From: Fasciola hepatica
Lineage: Eukaryota > Platyhelminthes > Trematoda > Plagiorchiida > Fasciolidae
DNA length: 64,000 nt
Direction of reading: 5' to 3'
Assembly: GCA_948099385.1 (NCBI GenBank)
Contig: CANUEZ040000156.1
Location: 5,415,501 to 5,479,500, forward strand
The notes beneath the pieces were generated by a model. The model made no database searches. It saw only the letters and a list, made by a program, of their open reading frames with translations, and was not told the DNA's origin. The translations under genes and the position numbers were made by a program. Shown in pieces: positions 9,881 to 22,263 of the stretch. The stretch's first letter is position 1. Each line of letters starts with the position of its first letter.

Positions 9881-12800
9881 CATCTTGTTTCAGTCAAACG
9901 GAAAGCACTTCATTTTACCACATAGTGATCATATAGAACTGCCCAGGTAATCTTTTGGTATGGTTAGGGGTATATGAACCAATAATAACTAGCTTATTGT
10001 GAATAACCCGGCCATGTTGGTCGATTCTACAGCGCCCGAGTCGGTCGAACCTGGAGTAGTTTTCATTGGATGATTGTAATCCATTAGCACAGTATTTATT
10101 GCTTACCTGCTCGCGGTTAAGGCACGTGTGTTCATGTTTTTCGCTGGAAACTAGGGGACTTTAACGAATCTGATTCTGTTGTGACAACCATCACAAGTTC
10201 ATTGGTTGCGTACCTTCTGATTGCTACTGCTCAACAGAACGATTATTCTAAGTTCAAAAAACAGGTATTGGTATAACAAGGCAGAGAAAATACTACCAGT
10301 TACATTGTTATTCAGATGATTAGGACATTTGAATAGCTTCAATTGCCATGATGGCCAGTTACATTTTCAGGCCTATGATCACCGACTGAATAACACTCAC
10401 GGACCCCTACCGTGGAGGATAGACAGGCCCCAAATTACCGGATGCCTTGTTTTGACTTTAAAAATTTCCTTCTTGTAAAAAAGTATCACTTATTGACGAG
10501 GTTGTATAGTCTTTGATAACATTGGTATGATAATAGTTATCCAAGTGAACATCTCCAACTCGACTTTGAGTTATATCAGTATATGGTGGTTAGTCTCGTT
10601 GATAATTCGGGACACCCAATTAGTTGAGATTGCCCCTCCATCGGTCACCGAACGATTGGGGCACACATATGCCTCCGGATCAAATGCATCGAACATCCAG
10701 ACTGTCTAGGTATATACGGTTCTATTAAATAATAATCCATACGTAAGATGGACATTATTTTCCGATTATTCTCACTGAGCACATTTTCGGAACTCAGATT
10801 GGCGAACAAGCTCGTTTTCGGTGGCTGTTACTCACGTCTTTACATCACAGTATATTACGACACGTTAAGTGATTGAACTAATTAGACAGAGAATATTGGT
10901 GGCACAAGAAAGGAAAAAGCAGCTTTAATCCAGGCCTAAACCAATAGCGGATAGGGATTGTTTCTGTCACATTGTGTCAGTTTTCATCTGGTCTGTGGCT
11001 TGTTGTAGGGCGAAGGGAGGGCGGGTGCAGCTTAACAGCGCACACAAAATTGCTTTTGGGCACACTGACAAGGGATGTGCAAGCAGATGCCGACATTATT
11101 CAACAACCGATATCCGGAGAAATTCATTCACCTAAACTAGACCAGAAGAACAAAACGAATGAGAATCTCCGGGGTCGATAAGAAAATACTGTTCGTCAGA
11201 CGTCCTTTCAGGGAGGATCTTGTGGCTGAAAGAGTCGGTAGAATCCTGTGTACCGCCGTGAAATCTACATCCACTCGGTCTTTACCATAATCTATCGCGT
11301 CCCACAACATGCAACAAGAACAATCAAGCTTCGAACTCTAGCAACTGACATCCGTCTCTTCTGAGGCAAACGCTGTGAGCGCAATAAAGTTTGATTTAAG
11401 CATTCCAACTACCGTGGCCAACAGCCGACTACATCATACATGAACGTGGCTGTGACTTGAGTTAATTATCACCTGTTACGCAACCCCTTCATTCGTGTAA
11501 GTGTTACACGGTCAAAGATGGCTAATCTAACTGCTTGTTATCCCTTCCAATCTGGAACAATGAATAAGACTCTTAGAACTCTTCCTCCTAGCTTCCTACT
11601 ATGTTGTGATGGCTTGAGAATGAAGTATAGATAACGTATGTTAGCCTACATCCTGTGTTCTGAATAATCAATCACTAACGAGAAATAAAATACAATCCTC
11701 AAATTGGGAGGTATTTTGGTTATGACCATGGTTCAGGGTACTTCCCAAAACGAATGTGAGTCTATCAATGAATTGGATTGTACGAATGCCAAGAAAGAAT
11801 AAAACAGAGCACAGCTGTGTCCACAGAGTTGCCACAATGGCAAAGAGCATTGCCAATTACGACACGTTAAACCATGACAGCACTCGGTTGTGTCAAGGGG
11901 GCAGACGACCATGATCACTGGCAGTCAAACACGGATGGTGGTTTAGCGCTATCGTGTGCATACGACAGATATGACAGTGGCACTTCACTCCGGAAGTGTG
12001 CCAATCAAGACGAATAAAATTGGGTGTACACGAAAAGAATCAGGTAGTGCTGGTGAACCGTCAACCAATTTGTGTAGGTGCTTGCTTGCGTGTGTATATC
12101 GCAGGTGGATCAAAAAGGGAACTAACTGGTGAAGAAAATCAGGACTCATTTGGAGTGGAATGAGTCAAACGAAAAACTGTATTGTGCTTACAGTATCTGT
12201 AAGCGGTTGGGTGTCAGGCCGAAGGCAGAAAGGGGACTTCAGTTATTCAGTCGCGAAATCCATCCATCCTAAAGCCGCGAACCGCAGTCCTTTAGCCGTG
12301 ATGCGCAATATTTAACAATGCCACTGCAAGCTAGTAAGATCAAAAGTATCGGGATAATATGACATCAAGCAATATTGGAACAATTAGTCTTCCTTACACG
12401 GATTAGTATTGTAAAGCTGGTTTATTAAATGACGAATGACGATCGCCTACTGCACAGTTTACCGCTGCGATTGTATCAAATGCTGCATCGCAAATTGACT
12501 GGAGACGGTTTAGAAAAGGCATTCACACCATCGAACTATGTGGATCAGGCCGTATCACTGTTGCGTTTCTAGTATATTTGATTGTGTTGAATAAAATGAC
12601 AACAATGATTGGGGTGTACATATGTCAACTGTGTGTATTAACTTCGGGATGTCAATGTATCCACTTATCAAAACGGTTAAGGAAACCATCCTTTATTTTC
12701 TTCGTTATACCCAGTCTTGATCTTGGTCAGCGACTTTGAATGGAAAACTAAGCACTGTTGTTTAGATTGCGGATTTTTACTTGAATGACTGCTTGTTTAT

Positions 12801-13344
12801 GGCATTTTACATTAGCATAGAGTGGCCCTTTGTCGACTGACTGATATTCCGTTCAGCGGCAGACGGGCGATAAAATGCACCGTGACCGTTTTTGGTAGTA
12901 TTCACTGTGCTTTGCCCGACACTGTACGCTTAATGTCTTGATACCATGCAGAACGTTAATATGGTTGCGAAGACAAGACCATAGGGAGAGAGAGATGGAA
13001 GGAGGCTAATCAAATGTACACGAAGAAGAGATTGCCGGATAGACTCTGCCAAACATCTGGGCAGTGATATCAGAAAGCGCCTTGGTGTTGCAGCTACGGA
13101 TTTGGAAACAGCATTCACTCCTGAATCCTACGAGATGAAATTCAAAGAAGACCTTTTCAGGCACTTTGAAGATGCAGTGAACAAAATCCCAACAAACACG
13201 CTGATATATTTGAAGGTGAGGATAGGCAAAAATGTCCCAAGCCCAACAACCAGTATATCATTGAATGCTCAAATACTACATTGGGCATCAGTATTCGGTT
13301 AGGAATCGAACCTTTTAACCAGAGGTACGAAACAGGGACACAGA
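9881..13344. other. No gene recognised
   Basis: About 3.5 kb of the spacer in which I find no motif of any family I know. Only short chance frames are present (for example 10972-11181 plus and 12930-13118 minus), and no simple repeats. Confidence 0.5.
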
Positions 13345-13590
13345 TATAATCAGGGTAGGAAAGGATTGGGTTATGGTTTCGTTTTCTATTTGGGGTTTTC
13401 CTAACTCTATACAAAACCCTAGCCCGAACCACGGCAGTTTCACGTATTGTTACAGAAAGCACTTATGGCTGTGGAACCTGTGGTATGTTTCAGCGTATAA
13501 GGTGGTCCGCATAGTCCGGTTTAGTAATGCGTTGTAACGCGGTTGGCTCGTTAAGCTATCTGTTTGCCGTAAAAGATAGAAATCTAAGCA
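13345..13590 (-). repeat. Dispersed repeat, copy 1
   Basis: Its reverse complement matches 60530-60745 along its length. Shared stretches include GGCAAACAGA, GGACCACCTTATACGC, CCATA-GTGCT, GGTTAGGACTAGG-like bases and CAATCCTTTCCT. Spacing is conserved, so this is one mobile or amplified unit of about 200 bp, not chance. No TIRs or Pol III boxes were seen. Confidence 0.7.
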
Positions 13591-13869
13591 CTAGGAAGTC
13601 ATTATAGGAATGTTCCAATAAATCATAGTTGTGCGGTAAATGAGAGAATACTATTTGGACTTCAGTCAGTAAGTTGATATTTTTGTTGCTTGTTAGTTCG
13701 TTTAAGTACTCATTAACTGTTTTATTTCTGACATTAGATTTGCTGCATTGCTCCGAGAATTATGGGGTTTCTGACAGAATAGGGTTTCGTCAGATAACGC
13801 AGAAGGAGAAACTAGCCAAGTGGAAGGCTAAGATGACGGTGCACTGAGTGCACAGAACTTGGATCACAC

Positions 13870-14145
13870 TAATCATTTAAGGAGTATTGCATTGCCAATC
13901 ATGAAATACTAGACTCAGTGATTCCACAAGTAAGGAAGTTACAAAATCCAGTCAGATTTCGAAATTTCATAATTTATGATCAAATCTCATAAAAGAATGA
14001 AATGGTCACATTTGTCTCAAAGTTTGATTAGCAAAAATATGAATGCCCGCTTGAAACTACTTACATTTACGAGAGTATATGAGACTTGGTTTATGTCTTC
14101 TTGGATTACTACTCGCGTATATTAGAGACATTCCCATAAAAGCAA
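13870..14145 (+). repeat. Uninterrupted relative of arm segments 1585-1745 and 3095-3205
   Basis: Bases AATCATTTAAGG, ATTCCACAAG, TTTCATAATTTATGA and TTTGTCTCAAAGTTTG parallel the arm at 1590-1735. From about 14060, GAGACTTGG and CGTATATT-AGACATTCCCA parallel the arm at 3130-3195. The two halves are contiguous here. Confidence 0.6.
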
Positions 14146-14319
14146 GCCCTGGTGCAGTCTTGTTGTTGTTGTTGCATGCTGACGAGAAACAAAAAGTCGC
14201 ATTTAATCCACCCTCATCGGATACCCGTCCAAAGTATTTTCCCTTCGTCCCCTCAGATATTGTGACATTCTCCTCATAAGTAGACTTCAGGCAATTATGA
14301 ACCTCAAATTCGGCTTCCA

Positions 14320-15418
14320 TTGTGGGCCCATATGGATTGTCCTATGCTGTTCTCAAATTGGGAGCAATACAACTATCGAGAATTTTGAATCTAACCAGAA
14401 ATAAATCCTTTGATACGGGTGCTATTCCTGCCTCCGGGAAACCCGTGACAGTTTTACCTATTCCCAAACACTCTACTTCGAACATTTTGTCAAAACGTTA
14501 TCACCACTTGGCCATCACTTCTTCTGAGCTTAAGTTGACCGAACGCGCCACCCTTAGCTGATGGCCTTCCTCTTATGCTACTCCAAATGATTCCCATCAG
14601 TTTGCGTAAAAACCTAACAGATGCAACGTGAATGTAGTTGCTTCAGCTTGTCACTTCATTTCAAAGAACTTGAATAGGTCCATGAAATCCGTTGGATGAT
14701 TTTCTTCTACTATTTCTCCGTTTCGGTTTCGGTTTTCCGTTCTCTACTTCTTTAAAAGCTGGAACCTTTTGACTGTCGCACTTCTTCACTCTCGTGGTTG
14801 CAAGACTCCTCTTCCAAAAGGACTCAAAGTACTAAAGTTGGTACAAGCTTATCGAGTTCTTAAACAATCAACTCCAGTTTTCTCCACGGTGCTGCTCTCT
14901 CCCCCTATCTCTTCTCAAGAAGTATCAACGGCTTGACCATTATACCAACTGCACGAATTCTAAATACGACAACGACGTGGTGCTCTGCCAATCTATCTCC
15001 AACCAAACACAATTTAACTGTCTTCCTGAGAACTCATGCAATATTCCGAACTGTTCGTTCCATTCCGGACTACATCTGAACACTTACAAAAGGTTTGATT
15101 GCATTTTATTCGTTTCCATTATTTTGTTGTAATGAGCAACCATTCATCAACAGCGTCCTCGAGTCTAGAGCTGACTCGGTTAAATACTTTAATGGTATAA
15201 CCAGCACCAATTTACAGTGGTCTTCTCTTATTCTTGATTACGTTGTAAAACTACGTACAAGGTGTTTTCAACTTCGTGGAATAAGCACTATGGTGTCACA
15301 CAAGCTGTCATTTCGTTCTTTTGCCTACCAATGTATTCTCCCAGTCTTACTCTACTGCTCTCCCGGAATCTTTTCTGGTCTACTCCAGGGATTTTGCGAT
15401 ACCCCACCGCGTCCTGAT
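14320..15418 (+). pseudogene. CR1/Jockey-like non-LTR reverse transcriptase, spacer copy
   Basis: The RT reads in order: GPYGLSYAVLKLGAIQLSRI and KPVTVLPIPKHST (fingers, 14322-14490), SSELKLTERATLS (14520-14560), LIQAYRVLKQSTPVFST-like residues (about 14845-14890), KYDNDVVLCQS (about 14962-15000, the YADD box with one residue out of register), LQWSSLILDYVVKLR (15210-15255) and AYQCILPVLLYCSPGIF (15325-15375). Frameshifts fall between most blocks. The sequence stops abruptly at the inner end of the right arm. It belongs to the same family as the fragments in the arms but is a separate copy. Confidence 0.8.
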
Positions 15419-15594
15419 CAGCCTTTTTGTGACCTTCGCATGCGTTATCCAATCAAGTATTGCTGTCGATTTGTGCGCCCATTGCATTGTCTTGGAAAAC
15501 CATTCCTCAAAGTACAGCGACCACAATGGTCCAGTTCACATACACGTGTTCTCTTTTTTGATTGACATAATCAAGCCAGGGTTGTCCGTTATAG

Positions 15595-15655
15595 CAAACA
15601 AACAAACAAACAAACAAACAAACAAACAAACAAACAAACAAACAAACAAACAAAC
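15595..15655 (+). repeat. (CAAA)15 microsatellite
   Basis: Sixty-one bases of perfect CAAA units, against seven units in the left arm. It shows that the arms have mutated independently since duplication, or that the read assembly resolved them differently. Confidence 0.95.
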
Positions 15656-16640
15656 GGAAAACAGCAACACTGAAAATAACAAACGAATACTGATTATAAT
15701 GACAAACGAAAACAAGAGCAAAGTAAACTCATTAACAACAGCAAATGAAAAGATAAAATCAAAAGGAATAGCTGTAATATTAATATGTGTGCTGAGCAAT
15801 TTTTCTGTCGAGTAAATTTCACATGTTCTCTTCATTTGTTGCGAACAAACCCAAAGTGGAATAGTACAAAGTTCAGTCTGATTTTCACGGATTAGAAGCT
15901 TGAACAAGGTCGAAGAATGATTTATCCTTCAGTAATATCGATTTGTGGTCAGCGCACCTTGATAGTGCTGTTGTCGTCTTGACAACCGATATAGAAGAAG
16001 ATGGAATCGATGTGCACGTTAGGCATCAACTAGGGTCAAATGGCTGAAGCAACTAAGTTGCAGTTGTCAAACGCGACCGTGCATGTCCAAGTGCGTATCT
16101 GCGTGTACAAATTGCGGAGTGTGTTTTTGCAGTGACATAGAGGTCAGTAGTGAATCCAAATCGATCGGACCAACAAAGTGGTGTTTTGTTTCTTCAGAGA
16201 CAAAATTGGTTCATTTATAAACTTCGTAACAAATAAAGTGCAGTGTGGCATACTTCTGTGGGAATGTCTTGAATATACGTGGGGAATTATCCACCAAGAC
16301 AGAAGCCAAGTCTCATACCCTCGTGTAAACTAAGGCATTTGTATTTGATAAGATTTTTGCGTAGAAAGATCTTAGCATTTCAGCCAAAATAGATTTTTAC
16401 TTGGCAGCTCATCGAATCAATGGGATAAAAAAAGAACTATTAAATATCACAAATGCCAAAGCATGCTGCCAATACTCGTGGAGTTGTGCAGCATCTGTAG
16501 GTAGCAAAAGGATTGTGAAGAATGACAGCCTCCAGAAGCATTCATGAATAGCACACTAATGGTTTGGATTTTTAAATCCTAGTAATATCCACTGGGTTCT
16601 GTTAGTAAAGTGACCAGACGACCAACCAAAAGCTTTCAGT

Positions 16641-17110
16641 TTACGGAGGAGACGAGATCGTTGAATGGGAATGAAAAGCGGATGAGTGGTCTAGAAAAAC
16701 GCACCTCACAGACTTCGATGATCCATCCAAAGATCTGTTTATACGGTGAACTAAGGATGTAAAAACATCCACAACGGACCTGTTTCTTTTGTAAGCAAAG
16801 TGTGAGGGGTAATCGGGAGAGTTTATGGAAGAATTCAAACGTTTTGGAATGGCATATTCTATAGGTTTAAGAGCTAATGAAGTTAGAGGAGTGGAAAGAG
16901 AGTGTCTAGTTATGACACCAATTTTATAAGGTTTGGATATTGGAAGAAAAGCAAATGGTCTTCAGAAGTGGGGAATAGAAAATGAGCATAAAGATTTGTT
17001 CAAGAGAGGAGTAAATATATCGGTCAGATCGATAGCTCCATGTCTCAAGCGCGATGACGACAGACCATCAGGACCAATAACTGAGTTTATTTTGGAGTCA
17101 CGAGGAAGCT
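16641..17110 (-). pseudogene. CR1/Jockey-like RT remnant, right-arm copy
   Basis: The mirror image of the left-arm remnant. The minus-strand frame at 16641-16838 again shows YKRNRSVVDVFTSLVH and DHSSAFHS, and 16962-17210 shows GPDGLSSSRLRHGAIDLTDI. The thumb region present on the left is deleted here. Confidence 0.75.
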
Positions 17111-18941
17111 TGAGTATTCTTTCCGTAGAAAACTGGGTTATGTGGGTATCATCTCCTGGGATGAATATAATTGTAATTTCTAACCAGAAATACATATGTC
17201 TGCTAAACAAACTTTGGAGAAAATGCGATCAGCCTGTCCTATTCTGCGATTTCGTAATAAATTATGAAACTCCAAACATTGGACTGTATTCCTTGTGGAA
17301 TCAGTGACCCCAATCTCTCATGATTAACAACAGGACTTTCCTTAAATGATTATTCTTACTCAGGTATGATGCAAGCAGCCCATTGTTACCGTAGCTTTGG
17401 GAAATATTATTCCATGAATAGTCCATCTGATTCACAAAGACCTGGAAGTTAGATGGGACAAAATTGCTAAATTAATTACTCTCGTTTCGTTTCCACTCAC
17501 AATGGTTCATTTGGTTCCCACCGGGGCTGCATAACAGTGGTTACTATTCCAATCTCATATATTTGTGGCTAAAGCACGGAACAGTAATGCCCGTAAATCT
17601 GACAGATATTCGCGCAAAGGGCGTGCGGAAGACTGCACCAGTTAGGACATTCCATCAGCCTAGATATTGCTCATCTCCGTCTTGTTATTCAAGCATGCTT
17701 GCCCCGTACACCTGCCAGTCTGTAGTCAGCGAAATCTACTGATGAGCACACAGGCGCCTACAGTCCTTTCGTGTGAATTTTCGAACGTACAACCTTCTCA
17801 TAAACTATACTGAATTTCTCATTTTGTTGCTTATGTTTGCTGGCTCAGTAGGTGAGGCAAATTGTGTTCTCAGCTCTTCATAGTCCGGAAGATTTGTGTG
17901 ATCTCGGGATATGAAATCTCATCCTTGAGTACTTTTCACTGATGCAGTTTGGGCTGGACGTTACATTTGGGTTGTTACTTACCCTAAATTGATCCTGACA
18001 AATCATGACAGGGTGTATTTTCTGAAAAACACGGTAATGGAATGGTTTTATCAGGCAAGACTCCGATTATCCCAGTATTCCCGTACTAATAATGTGCGTG
18101 CGAGCGTCCGAAAACCAGCTACGTTTGCAACAGCAAGTGGTAAACAAAAGTCTTCAATTTTGTCACATTAAACGGTGAATGGTGCAAATTTATTTTGGCT
18201 TGTCAAAAATCCATTAGCTGATAAACGCAAACTCCCTAATTTTTAGGAAACGTTCTTGAGATAAAATGTAAACGAAAGATGGAATACGATGGTCAACGTG
18301 AGTTCGTGATCTTACTGTGAACGCTGTTAATTCTTGGGCATTCACTCAGCCGACACGAGAGCCGAAAGCTGCGCCCAATTTGTCCATCGTGACAGTTTAG
18401 CTAAATACTCAGGCAAATTATGCACTGGAGTGGTTTATCTGTTGGCCAATCGGAACATAATGTCCAAGATCACATGAAAATGTATCTACGAGGTAGTGTA
18501 ATTATCGTCATTCTTTACTCCTACACTTGCCAAAATTGGGTAATAATAACTGTGGCCAACCCATCTTCAGCTTGTATATTTCTTCACTGAACCTAAACTG
18601 GTTATTCATGGTGGGTCTGCACTACCATAGGATGACTATGTAGCTGCCAGCTGTGCTCACTGCAATATACTCGCGCAAACACACAATCGTACCTGGGAGA
18701 GAATTCGCTGTTATTGAGAAGTTCACTTCGATTTCATTCGTCGTCTATCTTGTGATGTTTTGTATGAGTATCGGGTCCACAAGTTGGTAAGCACCTGTTA
18801 GAGTGTCCTGAGAGAAGCTTTTGGGAACTAGTTCCATTTATTTGACAGATCAGCACAACACGGCCTAGTAACTGGAGTCGATTATGTCAAAAGTGCTTCT
18901 AGATCCCTACTTGATTTGTGTGGTTTTGGTGAGCCACACAG

Positions 18942-20021
18942 TTGTGGAATAATGGATCTTGTTGGCCTTTGTTAATCAAATAACACCCTGGTTAGATCTT
19001 GCTCACTCAAAATCTCGAAGAATGGGTTGAGTTGCTATCTCTTTTTACTTTATCCGTGTTCGTTAACTTATATGAATCTCTCAGGATGCTGTCTGTCTTC
19101 CCCGTATAATCTCAGCAATCGAAGTTTTGTAGTCTCGGAGCATTTATGTGGCCTGATGATGCCGATATCGTTATTTATTCTGGAATTCGGTGGTCTTACT
19201 TTCTGTCGTGGTGTATTTTTACTTCATGATACTGATCCATACAACAGTCAGGTGTGATTCCACTCGCCATACTGAGTGCATTGAAGTAGCTTGTAACCGG
19301 AAATATGAGCAACGAGAGCTAACGCGATCAGGATAGTGAGGATGTATTCTACCAGGTTCATTAATTTTGCACTAGTTCGGAAATGAAAATAGGTGTGACA
19401 CAATTGCTGAACAATGAACTTGTCAATCAGGAAGCAATCTGTTCTTGTCAGGATGCTGTGATCATATGGTTCTAGCTAAGTGTGGTTAGTTGGATCTTGG
19501 ATGAAAACCCCTAACCCAGGAAGCCACACATAGAAGAGTTCGAATCACCGCAAGCACCAAGATATCATCAACTGCCCACGATTTTACAGCATAAGGTAAA
19601 GGTGTAAAAAAGAAATTTTCAAACTGTGCTTCGGTTTTCAACTGGTCATCTCTAGGTCGGTGTAACATCACTGGTTAAACTAGAACTATTGTCTTTGTAC
19701 CGGTGTGGTTCATTCGGGAATTTGAACGGTAGTTTTGCCTCGTGCTGACTCGTTCTGAGCTAGAAGGTTCTCTTGTTCACCCATTTCCTAGTGACCATCC
19801 TCACGAACTGGTCGAATGAGAAACGTTTATCCCAATCGAGAGCCGCAAGCATGTGTCTTTTACACACTGAGTTCCTCCAACTCATGAACATATGTTTGGG
19901 TAGAATAATCGCGATCCTAATTATGATGTTCTGCAGTGGCCGAACCACGTCGAAATTTAAAAATAATATCTGAAAAGCAGCATTCAATTTCCAGTAGACA
20001 CTGGGCTCAAGTGTTCGTAAT
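18942..20021. other. No gene recognised; flank of the inverted repeat
   Basis: This is the first unique sequence outside the right arm. A plus frame at 19027-19257 has Leu-rich content but no recognisable domain. A B-box-like AGTTCGAATCACC lies near 19520. Confidence 0.4.
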
Positions 20022-20034
20022 GGTAGTAGTAGTA

Positions 20035-20096
<62 letters not shown>

Positions 20097-20103
20097 ATAG
20101 TAG
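20022..20103 (+). repeat. (TAG)n microsatellite
   Basis: About 80 bp of TAG units, with one GAG slip near 20035 and TAA variants at the end. The Thr-rich minus-strand translation across it is an artefact of the repeat. Confidence 0.95.
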
Positions 20104-21957
20104 TAATGCAGTAATGCAATTGAGGTGGCGTAAAAGAACGGACGATTTTATGCTTAGGGACGAGTAGGACGATGGCCATCAGTGCACTGAATAGATCGGC
20201 CTGACTGACGATCCCTCGAGTCACAATTGCTATCTTGTTTCCGTACTGCTTGACAAGTAAATCTACCGAAACACCACTTGACCTCTTCGACTAGTTTGGT
20301 TTAAGTGGATGGAGGCGTACCAGTACAAGTAAACGAACATGGAGAGGTTTGATACAAGTTGACCCGGTCAGGATTGATTGAATGGGAATTGGGTGGTATT
20401 GACTGAATGATAATCTGATCTGAACGAGCGTTTCGCCCCACCTTCGGCCGGTGTTCCTTCTCAGACAACACATAACCAGCAGCATGCAAATTCTACAATA
20501 ATGTACCATAATTCTGCACTGAATAAGCAGGAATTGAAAGAGACAAGACTAAGCAAAGTAAACCTCACATTTCATTGTTTTTTCAGCTTATTCCCAAACA
20601 ATTCTTTGGCAACCCCACAAAACATTGCAAAACACCATTGTGGTGATATGCATTCAGATGCCAACCTTGTGTTCGCGAAACAAAATTCGTATATGAGATT
20701 CGATTACCTGTATCAAAGTGGACTGCAACTTAGGTGCCAATCAATTCTCGGTTTTTGAACCTGAACAGGAGTGTTGTGAACTAAATGATCCCAAATTGCT
20801 TAAATTCAGGCTTCTCTTCTACCTCTAATTCTTTTGCAATAAAGGACTAGGTTTTGCACAAGACTGATTTATTTTCGTCATCAGTAAACACGTTATGATA
20901 GGCTTGAGAATAAACTCGATTTGAACAATTGTACACTTCTGGAGGGAAATGCCACGAGCTTGTCACGTTGAATTGTTTTTTCTCTTGACCTGAACTGCAC
21001 AGCAGCAGTCAGTCCGGACACACTAACCAGTCTGGAAATGACACGAAATTTGTGAACATTATGTCTATTGATTCCCAGCTCACAAAGAACATTGGGTGTA
21101 GTGAGAATTTACTGTTGTTCAAAATACTACTATTATCCACAGGGATGCGTTTACGAACTCCGTTCTTCTGTTGGTTCAAAACACTTCGGTTCTGTATGTT
21201 TTGGACTACCTCGAAGTGCTTCCGTGCTGAACGTGGAGGCCTCATGGAGGCCTCACCTAGAAGATCCAAAGCAAAAATGTCAGACACGGTTTCTGTGTGG
21301 ACCTCTAGAATTTGGCTACCATTCCTATTATTTTCATAGATATAAGAGCTGTTACATACCCAGAAACACTCTCTTGCAGTTTACGCTGAAAATACCGTTA
21401 TCTAACAACATTCGGTTATTGCCAGGCCTGTATGGTGAATAGTTTGCAAACAGTGTACAGAACAACAACTGCCACATCAAATTTCGAACATTTTATATTC
21501 TGCTCAAGACTAATGTCACCGTAGAGACAGAAAGTGGTTGATTCATTGTAAAACCACTCTCCAAGTTCCATAAAAGATGGTAATGGGAATTGATAATAAG
21601 CCTATCTGAATACCATTCTAGCTTAGTTCAGCATACAATTTTGGATCGACTGCAAATAAGACCCGGAGTTTATCGTACGGGAAGCTTCCATGTGGGAATG
21701 GAGAGCACTTTGTGCTGGTGTTTGAATCATGACGTGGGAGGAGGCATTCAGCTTGCGGTTCGGGAGTAGGAGAACCAAAAATCAGTTTCTATGTATATAT
21801 GCGCATGGTTATATGTATGTGTATGTATTTTGACGACTACATGTTTGTAGGCTGATGATCTATAGAAGTGGGTATTTTGTGATCACATGATCACGTAAGA
21901 TCCAATGCAAGAAATGCTAGTGTTCATATTTGGGTAACAGGTTTTTGTGTACAGATC
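20104..21957. other. No gene recognised
   Basis: Short overlapping frames on both strands, none with a known motif. On the minus strand near 20410-20470 a CACC/GGTG hairpin is followed by GGGGCGAAACG, loosely like the 3' half of a hammerhead core. Confidence 0.35.
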
Positions 21958-22140
21958 ATGAGTCTGGTATTTGGATGGGAAGCAGCCGAAGATGAAGACA
22001 ATATATCCAATTCCGGAGAGCATCAAACTGAAAAAGTGTATCATCGAATCCGTAGTATGTGTGGCGAACGGGAAAGTGATGGTTTGGATAGACTAAACAA
22101 GCCCACCAATGGTTTAACGGGTAATGAGTCACGTCGATTT
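21958..22140 (+). CDS. Possible first coding exon of an unidentified protein
   Basis: An ATG lies three bases after an acceptor-like TTTTTGTGTACAG. Its frame is acidic and polar for about 61 residues (starts MSLVFGWEAAEDED) with no stop until 22141. Candidate donors at 22089-22135 all leave phase 1, while the next good exon (22192) needs phase 2, so a direct join is not possible. It may belong to another transcript, or an exon is missing. Only composition and splice context support it. No domain is recognised. Confidence 0.3.
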
Positions 22141-22191
22141 TGAAGTGCTTGTGGAATTTGTTTGTACCAATAAAAATTCACCTTTTCACAG

Positions 22192-22263
22192 TCATCTACA
22201 GTTCGTGACAAAACAAGTCCAGTCAACAGATGATAAACCACGACTGGCACCTATTACGAGAAG
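22192..22263 (+). CDS. Tentative host-gene exon (phase 2 to 2)
   Basis: Acceptor CACCTTTTCACAG and donor AAG|GTATGA bracket 72 bp open in one frame only (HLQFVTKQVQS...LAPITR). Its phase fits the exon at 22713. No domain is recognised. Confidence 0.45.

Larger units (their letters stand above)
15419..18941 (-). repeat. Right arm of the large inverted repeat
   Basis: This is the reverse complement of 1-4000, 3523 bp long, lacking the 509 bp left-only block and carrying 32 extra bases of microsatellite. Most substitutions I noticed fall around the deletion point and around the RT piece at 17080-17130. The outer 1.7 kb appears nearly identical to the left arm. Base 18942 onward is outside the repeat as far as this window shows. 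Confidence 0.95.

Noticed and set aside
13380..13440. Telomere-like GGGTTAGG repeats
   Set aside because: Only one or two degenerate units inside a dispersed repeat, not an array.
15321..15907. Frames on both strands rich in Asn/Lys/Thr/Gln or Val/Cys
   Set aside because: They cross the CAAA microsatellite, and the rest mirrors the left arm.
17735..17790. Hammerhead ribozyme candidate (CTGATGA followed by ACAC/GTGT pairing)
   Set aside because: The second core strand reads GAAT instead of GAAA and stem II is out of register. The mirror copy in the left arm adds no independent support.
19760..20224. 154-codon minus frame with a Thr run
   Set aside because: The Thr run is the TAG microsatellite read on the minus strand; no other motif.
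20410..20470. Hammerhead-like GGGGCGAAACG with a CACC/GGTG hairpin on the minus strand
   Set aside because: The CTGANGA half is only CTGAGAA and stem II does not abut the core. Too weak without a covariance-model search.
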